From NCBI GenBank assembly GCA_914767715.1, contig OU612065.1, positions 21,082,001-21,142,000 of the forward strand: a DNA stretch of 60,000 nucleotides, given 5' to 3'. Shown here piece after piece: positions 38,098-50,100 of the stretch. The stretch's first letter is position 1. Each line of letters begins with the position of its first letter. This DNA comes from Membranipora membranacea. Taxonomy: Eukaryota > Bryozoa > Gymnolaemata > Cheilostomatida > Membraniporidae. The position numbers and the translations under genes are program-made. The notes beneath the pieces were generated by a model, which saw only the letters and a list, made by a program, of their open reading frames with translations, searched no databases and had not been told where the DNA came from.

Positions 38098-38197
38098 AGG
38101 AAATATGTGATAGAAACTATCATGAGGATATAAAATATACATTGAGTCTAACCTGTCACAACCAAAGATTTCACAGAGTTCCACATATAAATACATC
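38098..38197 (+). promoter_or_regulatory. 5' UTR part of DCDC1-like exon with two short uORFs
   Basis: CTGTTTATCTTTTTCAG precedes 38098 and is a strong acceptor, so this segment is probably the start of a spliced exon. It contains ATG TGA at 38105-38110 (a start-stop uORF) and ATG AGG ATA TAA at 38122-38133. The main ATG follows at 38198. Confidence 0.5.
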
Positions 38198-41100
38198 ATG
38201 CCTTCTGCACAAGATGGCAGAACAAGATCTGCAGAGCCGAGCAAAAACTTTAAGGCTAAGCTGGGGACGTCAAACATCGTCAGTTATGAGGATTTACTGA
38301 TTGCACAGTATATTGATGACATAAAAAAAGGTCCCGATGTCGGCAACAAAACAGAGTAAGTTTACTCACTACGTACTTTTCAAGAAATGTAGAAGAGTAG
38401 AATAAGTAAAAGGCAAAATCTCAAGGAAATGTAGACTCACTGATATGCTTCTCTCGTTGTTGAGGAACAATTCATTCGAATTTTTCTCTTGTCGAGGAAT
38501 ATTTCATTTAAAATACCCTGTTGCTATTTATATTGTTTAATTAACGGGATCATGTTTCAGCTTTCTAGTTAGGACTACCAGAACAAGATATCACAGAGTA
38601 AGGATATATATCCTTACTCTGTGAGGATATTGAGTTAGATATTGTTGTATTTGCTAGATATACTCCTCGCCTTGTTACGAGTGGGGTTCATTATCATCAT
38701 TGCAATTGCAAATTCCCAACCCAGAAGCAAATTAATAGTAGTAGATGAATTATTTAATAACTCAATATATGGAATATCAGTCAAGTTTCGTCTTACACTC
38801 CGCTTCCTGAGAGACAAATTAATTGCAGGCATAACAGCAGCCACATGTGAAATTTAATTCTATTGTTCAGATTGTTTTTAAATAGCCTGGATTTAATAAA
38901 AGTTTATTAAAATCTGGTATTATTGTAGTCTTGATTTCAATTGAGCAGTCAGTGTAATTCAAGTTCGTTGATCCTGGCATATATAGGCTAGCTTTTAATA
39001 GCTCGAGCTTGCACAAGCAGAACCCACAATATTGTAGTTGTAGGCTATAGACATATTTAGAACCTAGCAAAGTTTTGTACTTTTTATGCACAGAGTTGAT
39101 CCAGATAAAAATTCCAATATGATTGTAAGCCAGCCTAACCCAATGTCACATGATAAATGAGATGCAAGTTACTTTTACTGTTTATAGCAACACTGTTTGT
39201 ATAAAGAATTATCTCAATTGATGACTAGATTTTTAAGTGGTCCTGTTGCTGATATTATGCAAACATATTGAAATCCTTGTCTAACTATCTGAATAGATTA
39301 TCTGCTGCTGGAAAATATTGGTAAGGCTCTCAAAAGATTGTAACCATTGATATGAATGTATGGATCAGTGGTAAAATACACAGCCTGGCTATTTGTGGAG
39401 ATATGCCATCAGTTACCTATTACTGAAAGCCGTATGCTAGTTTAGTGTAGGATATGCACCCATGATCCATAATATAATATCAATGATTGTAATGGTCAAT
39501 TAAATTATTTTATGTTCTGTTGTGAACTATTATGTTTGTTGGTTATCTGATTAAGACAGTTTGATGTATCATTTTTTTCAATGGGGTTATTCTTGTTGCT
39601 TTTCTATGACAGATCATCACCATATTTGGGAAAGTATAGCACGTTGGAGGAGGGATTGACCAGAAATGGAATGAGACCTCGCTCCGGTAAAAAGGACAGA
39701 CCCGTCTCAGCCCAACATGGCAGGTCTAAAAACCGCCCTATCAGCGGTGAATTTAATCAATTAAGGCCTTACAGTGCCATGCCTAGTCAACAACACCGAC
39801 AGAAGCCTAAGATTGATGCCAAGTTCATCGCCGACCCCGACCTTTGGGATCCTGCTACTCCTCGTGAAGAGAAAGCATCTCTAAGAAGAACACGCAGCGC
39901 CCACACTCGACCTCAAAGTGCAACAGCATATGGCTATAAGAGGTTAGTTGTTGCTGTCTGCCAAATTGAAATGGATGAATGAGTGTTCCATTGCTCTGCA
40001 AGATTCACCCTAGCACCTTACTGATAGGTGACTGAGCTATTGGATTCAATTTTAAAAATATTTTCAAAGTTTCAAATTCCTTCTACACTTTTGAGATCGT
40101 CAGTGAAACCTGTATTCATAATTGGATTGATATTTCAGGACTAACTCAGCTAAAAAGTCCTACACATCACTGATAGATCATGAATTATACAATGCAAGAA
40201 GACCAAAAAAGAAACAGCCTCTCTACAAACGTCAGCCTTATGTGATAAGATGCGTCGCCTATAAGAATGGAGATCGTGACATCTGCGCACAGGTGGCTGC
40301 ACCTAGTGTCAAGCAGTTGCTGGAGTGTTGCACTATCAGACTGCAGCTCAATGGTGCTGCTAGGAGGATGTTTCTGGATGATGGCTCAGAGATCTTTGAG
40401 ACCTCAGAGATACCCAGGGATGGAGAGATATATGTATCTAATGGGGAACCATTCAAGAATCCATTCAAGCCATTGATACGTGAGTGGCTAGTAACGTCCC
40501 AGTACCGTTGTTTCACATTTCCAAATAGCTCTGATTGTAAATTGATCAATCATTTAGCTTATTTGAAATGCATTCAGAAAATGACATGGATTGAAAATGA
40601 CAATTCTTTTATTGTCTTTATCATGCTGGTTTCCTTAAAAAGTTTTACCTCAGTAATCTTCCCTTTACCAGAGCGTCATGAGCAGAAGGAACAGATGCAG
40701 TGGACAATGACTGGGCTGACACTACCTCAGGGTAAAAAGAAGAAATCTAAGTTTCTCCTGTCCAAACGATTTAAGGATTTAGTGACAGTCAGTAATAGGA
40801 GGGTGATGGTCTATCTAAACGGACAGCACACAAACTGTCAAGAGGTTATCACCGATCTCAAATCTATGGAAGATGTAAGTTTCAATTCACATCATTAGTT
40901 ATCACATTATTTTTGAGAGCTGGTTCAAAGCTGATCTATATGACCATTTGAATCCTGGGTCTAACCGTCCGAACAACTGATTGCGTATGGTGCTAGTAAA
41001 ACAATTTGATAATATAAGCCTATGACACATAGCTTGTTTTGCTTTGGTGGTATCTATTTCAACCATTTTAACCTACATATTCCAATTTTGTTTCTTCTAT

Positions 41101-44100
41101 AATTTCTCAGTTTCTTGGTGATGCAACAAACAAGTTAGCCCTGAGGAGCCATGCTAGAATTATGTATGACTGGAATGGATCGGAGATCACAAACTTTGAA
41201 GAGAGTGAGTTCTTAATACGTTCCAGAAAACTATGTGTTATCTTCACAGTGTTGATCTTTTTTTCCTGAAAATGATTATTGCGAGTGAAATTTTAACATT
41301 TGGCGTCCATTGTGAAGCAGTTTAAATAGATCGATTTGGAAGCTATTAGCAGCAATTAAAAGTTAATCTCTCTCGCACCCAATGCAAACCTGATGATTGT
41401 AATCTATGACAAACTTTAATATTCAAAACTCAGACAGAAAAATTCTATGATAATGGTCATTGCTCACATTTACCTATTTTCATTTGGTACTGATGCTTTA
41501 CCTTGTTATTAATATATATGATTACGTAATTCCTTGTATTGTAGTTCCAGTTTTGGATGCCTGTCTTCAGGAGGCCGGTACACCGGTACTCGGTCCTGTT
41601 TGGATATCATGTGGTGGTGGATTCAGTCCTGCTGGGGCATGTAAATTCCTGGAAGGAATCATCACCCATCTCCGTAAGAGCCTCAAAGACACTAGATACC
41701 ACACGAATCAGGTATTTAATTCAAATTTAATTGTCAAAATGGTAGCAATTATTTATAATAAAGATAAGCATGTTATATTAATATTAAATTTTACAACATT
41801 TTATATTACACTGATTTAATTCGTATCAATATTACCCTGTGCGAAAGCAGCAATCCGTAATATCTTCTTCTGAGGTTTATCAAGCATACAACTGAGTAGC
41901 GCTTTACACATTATGAATGACTTTCTTTATCTGGTGGATCGTGTAACTGCCTTATTCATTGAGTGCTGTTGTCTTCAAATTTAAAGATGGAGATGGCGTT
42001 GGATTGTAAGTCGAATGAGGAGTCAGATTCACATGAGAAAATAGAACTGGTCACTATGCTGTCCATGTCTGAAGAGGAGCTGAGTAAAGGCATCGAAAAA
42101 ATGAACGATGATGTGTCTAATATGTCAGCAGCACTAAAAAAGATGAAGGCCATTCATAAGGATATCAATGAAAAAGCGGGACAGGAGGAGGTAATTACCT
42201 TATCATATACAGGGATTCCAGCAAACAGCATCATCGGATCCGCTCTTTGTCTTAATAATAACAAACTATTCAACCAATTATTTCATTTAGTTGTTAGATT
42301 TATTAGAATTTGTTATATGCTCACGCCTAAACACACCTCATTTGTACTGTAAATTTTCAAGAGTATTAATTTGAGTATTTGATTCTTCCATAACACCCAT
42401 AAGAAAGATAGATAGATATCAAAATGTCAACTGTCTAGTCCCTTGTTACAAGATTATACTTGGCAATAAGAAAATATATCAACTACCAGTGTATGGATGG
42501 ATATCTGGATTACCGCATAATGTATGATGTCATTGAATTATTGTACCAGGTCGAAGGATATTCATACACCCTACAAAATATCAAAGAGATGAATATAAAT
42601 GACAGGGCTGTCGGTGGTCTGGGTCTCAAGTTGAAGGTGTACAGAAATGGAGACTATGGGGCACCTGCTGTAGTACACTTCAACACCAGACAAGCTGGAA
42701 GAGGTCTCAGAGACAAGGAGAAAGGCCCAATCTTTGAGAGGGTATGTGATTTTGTGTATTTGTGTATTTACATTGACAAATGAAACCGGATATTATTTGA
42801 ATGTGTTAGACCTATACGAAGCTTTCTTCATGACATCGAATAATTTGATGAACTGAGATATGATGAAATAATAACTCAACATGTTGAAATCACAAGTCTT
42901 GCTTTAAAAGTCAGGCTTTAAAAATAAGTCACTTTGATAATTCATAAAACTGTTTTCTTATGCTAATGATTACAGTTGTTGGATCAATGTGCCAGTAGAG
43001 TTACTGGCCCTTCTAGTCAAGGCACAAAATTCGCAAGGCGACTTTTTGATGCAAATGGAGAAGAGGTTACCGAGTTGTCCGCCCTTCACTCAGAACAGGA
43101 AGTGTTCGTATCAATGGGAGAACCATTCAAGACTCCATTCGGTAAATGAAAATTATTTGATTATACGCCAAGGACATAGACTGCCCTAGTGATTTTAACT
43201 TTTTTTTAACAATACAGTATGCTCATTTAGCTATTACCTGGCCACCAAAAGCCTGATGTCAACTCCACTCTTCCATATTACACTCTGAATTGGTCCAGTA
43301 TCTAAAGCAGAAATTATGTACGGTTACCGTTATTATGCACTCCATATTTCTTTTTTAAATTTGCAGTGCTATGCCTGCAAGCTCAGTTTGAGCAAGTCAG
43401 AGGAGTTGAGATGCAGTGGCCTGCAGACGCACCACATAAGCAAGTGGCCAAGTTCAACCAGGCTGCAGCCTTTTTGGAGATGGAAGGTGGTAAGAACAAC
43501 TGGGATGGAGTGATAGGATTCCCGGCTGACTATAAATGGATCGATTGTAACTCAGAGACTGACCCGATGATAAGAGAGGAGATCGTCATGAGTAAGGAGC
43601 TGGATCTGAATAGTCACTGGCTGGTACACAAAGAGCAGGTATAACTTTGATCTAGATATCAGAGATTGATCCACTGATTGATTGACTGAATGATTGATTG
43701 ACTGAATGATTGATTGACTGAATGATTGATTGACTGAATGATTGATTGACTGAATGATTGATTGACTGAATGATTGATTGACTGAATGATTGATTGACTT
43801 GACTGAATGATTGAAATACCTAGTGTTGATTTTTACCCATTGTGGAAAAAATATTAGCTAGTGTTTCGTTTAGCTAGTTTGGAGGTGACCTCATTGTTAT
43901 TTCCTCCTGTGAAAACGCAATTCCTCTTGAGTAGATATATGTTGTACAATGTGACTGATGTCCACCATTTTCAATAGTCCCTTTACATGTGCATTCTCCC
44001 AACATGTTCTGGTTGTGAGAGACATAACAGATAGGGTAATTCACAACATCTATTACTGGTTTTATTTAGCAAGCATTTCATCGTTCCTGTAGATTTCGTG

Positions 44101-47100
44101 TTTAAGAAGGAATATGCGCACGGTATTCAACAAACATCATGTTTAATTTAATGTTCAGTTATGAGATGGATGGCAGAACATGCTGCTTAATAATACTATT
44201 TTTAAATTATTTTTTAGAGAGATGTCATCTTGTATCCATCTTTGGTTGTGTCTGACAAGAAGAAGAAAAATGCTAATGACATCTGGCCAAAAGAAGCACA
44301 GCAGTGGGTCCTCACCAAGGTTTGTCAGCAAATTTATTATTTCCATAATTGTCTTTTCTTGTCGTTTTTCAAAACTATGATTGTCAGACAAACAAAGTAT
44401 TGCGAATTACTCGTACTGCACACATGTGAATATTCCACACAGCAGTCTTGATATTACTTTGTTGATTGCGAGTTGACCCGGCAGAGGAACTGAGAAAAGT
44501 GAAACTTTATAATGTAATGTCTCACTTTTCTCAATTTCTTTTCTGAGTCAAGAAATAATCAATTACAAAAAATTAAAAGCCAGAGAAACTCTCAGGCTAG
44601 TTGCTACTGTGTTTTTTTCTCACTTTTTAGGGCGGATACATATCCTGCCGTAGCATGCCACATATGGTAGTGTCAGTTCTGGATACAAGGGTGGATTGTC
44701 AAGGTAAGACAAAGCTCAAGACCAGGCTCACAGGCTATGCTGTTGGGCTACAGAAGAAACAGGAGGGCAATCCCGCACAACAGTGGAGATTTACTAAAGA
44801 GGGATCTATTCATTCTGTGGTTGGTGTTTACTGCTTGGCTATTTCACTGGTGTTCCTATGTGCTTCAAAGTTGCCACATGACTGCTCTAAATGTTTTGAC
44901 ATTTGAAAATTGCCCTTCGGATAGAGGTGAAATTCTGTCTGGTTTGAGTATACACCGATACTGCAACCAACCTGTGCTTTGGATATTTTCTAGCCTGTCT
45001 TCGCAAGCTTTATTGTGGGTTCTCCCCCCTCCCCCCCCCCCCACAAAAATGCTTGTCAAGACAGACTAGACACTTTCATGCTTGGAAATTAACTCAGCAT
45101 GCATTGTCATCCTATGATGTACACACGATTAAGACTCTCTGTTCAGTGATCACTCTTTTCAATAATCTGAATTTTAGCTGTCTGAAGCTCAGCAGTATTC
45201 GGTATGCATGGCTTTGCTTATAATGATTTTCCTTGTAACTATGTTTTTCACTCAGACTATCCATCTTTGTAACACCAAAAAGATTAACTTTCTTCTAGCC
45301 GATAGCGTCAAATCTACATCATTGTTTCCATAAATTCTGTGTCTCTTTATATTAGTTTCGCACGCCAAATTGAGCCATAGCTCCATTACCTATCCCTAAC
45401 TTTAATTTCTGTGGCTGTATTTGGTTTTGCTGAGAATTCATATATCTAGGATGTGTTCAATTTTTATTTCAATCCTTCAAACATTGTTGTGGAAAATTGG
45501 TGTTTATGTGATGATGTTCAGCTCTATCAAACTAGTCTGAAGACGCTGCAAGTTTGCGCTTGTGTTTGGCACAGACAGCTATTCAAGGTTGCAATTTTCC
45601 CAGTTATGATATTAGTTACGTAATCCAACAACTATTCAACATAGTTTTAGTCACAGATTGTTCTTCACAGCCTCTGTATCTAACACTTTTGATTTATTTT
45701 GTAGTCCCAAGCCGAAATGATTTTAACTTTCCTTGGAGCTAAGTACAGCGCAACAGATGAGGATTTGATACAAAATGAAGTGGAAGGTTTACCTGATGGC
45801 TTTGTACCTCATCTAGCTGTGTGTGAGAAAATCAGTGGCAAAGACTCGTGTCTTCAAAGGTATGTTGTTTTCGGTGTTCATTTGGTTTATGTATTGGAAG
45901 AAGTTATGTTCGCACTTCAACAGCAGGACAACTCATTATGGAGGATGTTGTTGACTTTTTCCAAATTTCTTAACTAAGCTGGTAATCTTCGAGTTGCTTT
46001 ATTTATTGAGACTTATGGGTCACAGTAGTTGTTAAGAAGTGACTTGTTAACCTCTAAGACAAAATATTATGATATGTAAAACTAGGTATGATTGGATATT
46101 ATATGGTAGAAAAAGATCATATGCTGTTGTTTCCCTTTAGCAGATAGAAAAAAAGATTTAGGATGAATAATGTGGTATGGCGGTTACAATGACAGGTAGC
46201 ATTATGAATATTGTTGTCTAAAAATGCTATTAATAATGTTCCATACTCTGCTTATTTCAGATTTGCTATGAAACAAGAACGTTTTGACAACCTCGGTCAG
46301 TGGAAACTTAACGACCACGATGTAGTCACAAACCCTGAGTTCAACAAGCTCGCTTACTCCTGGCCTGTCGACGCTAAGGATGAGTGGAATGATAAGTTTG
46401 ATTGGCCGATGGAGTTCTTTTTCATTGCTAAAGCGCCTACTCTGCAGAAAGCCAAGAAAGACTCTTCAGGGCGTAAGGCTACCTATCAATCGCTACCTCT
46501 GGTATATCCTCTAGCCTATCAAGACAAGCTTTGTTGTTGGGGGTTGGGTTCCACCCCCTCCCCTTTACCAAAAAAGTTTTTCATGACAGGCCACCTCCAA
46601 TCCTGCCTACAAAGTTTGGATGGGTATTAATGCGAAACAGGTCTTTTATGCGCTTTGTACTTCAACTCCTCTGAAGTATTGTGAAATGATATCCTCATCA
46701 TGTGTCAGATCAATGTCTGTTTATGCCTTCACTTTAACGATTACAGACACTCCACTCAGGCTAGTTGTGATGAAGAATGGAGAGTCGGATCCGAGACATT
46801 GTTGTCCTGTGGTTGGCCCTGATCTGACCAATGTGAGTATACTGATTTCTTATTATATATTTAAAATTGATATTGATAATAAATGACAATATATAAATCT
46901 AATTGTTAATGTAGTTATTATGTGATTCTGAGACCAATTACAGTTGTAATAAGTTGTCAGGATCCTTGTTACCGTCCATCCCGCAACATAAATATCACAT
47001 ATGGATTTCTATGACTGTGAGCTGTTGTTTCCATTATCCATGGAGTTTGTAATTGTTTCCTGATTATTTTACAACATATATTTCAGATGGTACGTGATCT

Positions 47101-50100
47101 TAGTAAACAGGGTACTGGTAAGAAGTCACATGGCCACAGTCATGGCCACTCCCACGGACACGCCCACTCCCACAGTCATAGTAATCAGAAGAAGAGCAAT
47201 GCTTGGTCAGGTGGTAATGACCAGGATGACTCAGTTAGTGATTTTCCTCTGCACTGTGATGATCTGACCTTCCGAGAACTAGAGTTCAGATTGGTGAGTA
47301 GAGCGTTTTATGAACAGAATATAGCTGCCCTCTTGGCATGTCAAATAATTTATGTGGTATTTAGCACTTGGAAAAGTAAGGTTTTACCAAATGTTAGTCG
47401 TGCTGTTAGTTTAAATATAGTTATTACACAACAATCATCATAAGTGATCTCACTGCAATCTTTCCTCAATTTAGTTCCTAGAAAGATGTACTGGAATGAT
47501 AAATCTACCATTTGCTGCTCGTCGACTCTTTGATGAAGAAGGCAGAGAACATCACACTCTCAAAGATCTAAGCAGGGACCAGCTTGTGTACGCCACATGC
47601 GGAGAGGCCTGGATCGATCCTAGGATCAGTAAAGCTGAGTCTCAGAGGAGATTTCTTCTTACTAACTTATCGTCAGACATCGCCCAGATCAGACAGTTCT
47701 GTGCACTCAGGGACACAGAAGGTAAGATAAGGAAAGATAAGCTAAGATTTTAGGCTACAAGAATTGATAAAATGCTCTATCGATCAGAGCAAGGAGTTAG
47801 TCCTTGATCGGAGATAAGCATAAAAATGGAGGGATGAAGTGTCGGAATTTTTTTAGTTTTTTTCCTGAAATTGGACAATCCCCTTTTGTTGAGAGCTCAT
47901 AGTTATATTTGGCGTTCATGTGCAAAATATTGGTTTTTATCATTATGTGAACTTCTATCGTTTCTTGGCCCTGGTTGCTCAGCCGCTGATATATACAAAT
48001 ACATATACTCGAGAGAGAAATCTAGAAAATCCAACAGCTATCTGCTCACGGTTGACATTGGTTTTATGTCCAAGCCAAGTACAAATACGCATTTACACTT
48101 AATTTAATTGCTATTGTTTATCTTGTGAATCACAGGTTATGTATTAGAGGTCGAGGGTGCGGCAGTAGCCAATGCTAAGATGGTTCTGAACCATTGTCCT
48201 GATATGCAGGATAAGATACTCCAGGAGCAGGCTGAGCAAGAGAGGAGGGAGAAAGAGGAAACCCAGGCTCAAATAGATGCAGAGCTACTGGCAGCTAATA
48301 CGTAAGTATGATGATGGATATTGGCGCAGATCTTTTTCTAGAACCACTTGTTTTCTTTTACTTATATTTTGATCATAATTGCATATGAACACATTGTCTT
48401 GTCCTGTTATTGATGTCTTATGAAATATTGAACTCTGATAGAGCAATGATAATGTTTTCCATACCTATAACGTCGTGAAATTCAGCGGGTCAGAAATATT
48501 GAGAATTGTTATGTGAAACAAAACCGAGAAATGTCATGTTAAAAATAATCTGTTTCCACAGTTTGAAGGCCGCCCATGAGGCAGGCTTGTATGAATCAAT
48601 GACGAAAAGGTAAGAGCCTTAGTAAGCCGGTGTTGCCCCTGTCTCTTAACTAGACTTTATGTAAAACTTTTCGACTTACATAAACGTTTCATCGTGTGGG
48701 CTTGAAAGTACAGAGTGTATGTATTTTCATAGTTCTTCATACATTATTAAAATCATCTGGCTACCAAAACAAATCAATAGAACTAGAAAGTGGCTATGCA
48801 GAATTTTCTGTTTGCATTCTCTATTTTACCGTGATGTTAGTGTTAGCCAGATTACCACTCTGCCAAATAAATGACAATTTGCAATCTATTTAATTTATTC
48901 TTTACTTATTTTCAATTATTCTTCAGGTCAGCCCATGAGAGATCACATCAGAAGATGGACGATAAGGAGGATAGGCTGAAGTGGCCCTGGGAGAGGTTAG
49001 CTAATGATGAGCTTATGGATATACAGGAGTCACCCAGGCGATCCCCATCTCCTATGAGGTGGGTTATTCATTTTACCCAGTGTGGCAAAAACAACAGTAA
49101 AATCTTCTGTCAAGTATATGATTTTATGGCAAATCCCTGTAAAACCCTACTGCACCGGCATGAAGTAGTGAAATTTATTAGTATTTAGCTAAGTCATCCA
49201 AAAAACTAGCTCAACTAGACTTAATCTGATATTTACCGTTCTATCTTTCTCCGCTGCACAATATAGATTAGTTTTTGGTCATTCAGGTTTATTCCTCATC
49301 TGATTTCATCTTTCATCATCTTCATCTCATTTTACTTTGAAGCACTCTTAAAAAAACGATGGGACTATTTTGTGTGTTTTACCTATAGGTCTAAAGCAGC
49401 CCGAACAGCTAAGAATGTGCAGAGATTTGTATATGACGAGGGTTACATTGCCTGTCATTGTGACCTTGACCTTGTGATGGGTGTTGTATCCTCCGGAGAT
49501 GGGCAGACATTAGAGGTATCCTTAGTGAAGAGGAAGAAAGATGAGCTTGGCCAACTCTGGGTAGTCAAACCTAATGGGTAAGTGAAAACAGAGATTATCT
49601 TCCCTTGTTCAACTACAATGAAACAAAGCCTGGTTTTTGAGAAGTAAGAAGTAGGGGTTTGAAGCAAAGGCCTATGTATTATAAATGCCTATAGTTTGAA
49701 TCAAGCCATAGCCATATTTGGCATTATCCATATTGATCCTATAAAAAAGTTGCAGTGCTAAGCGATTTTCAGCAATGCTGGTATCAGCAGGGAGGGTATC
49801 AGTAAAAATGGGATACAGTTAGGTGTTGCCAAAAGTAATTTCAATCTTGTTTATTACAGAAATATTCACACTCGAGCACAAAGAGATATGGTGCTGACCG
49901 TGGTATTACCGACCAATCAGAGAAGAGATGAGGAGGGCCTGACCTTGAACTATGTTGGCTGTCAGGTCACGGTACAAAAGAGGAAACCCTCACAGTTTGG
50001 TTCAGCTAGTCAGAAATGGAATCTGGACCAGGAGTCTGGCTTTATCTATGCCTTCCATGCCCATCACCTGGACGTTGGTGAGCAAATTTATACCTCATTA

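Noticed and set aside
47871-48107. Overlapping plus-strand open frames between DCDC1 exons 17 and 18
   Set aside because: They are intronic, and exon 17 joins exon 18 in phase without them.
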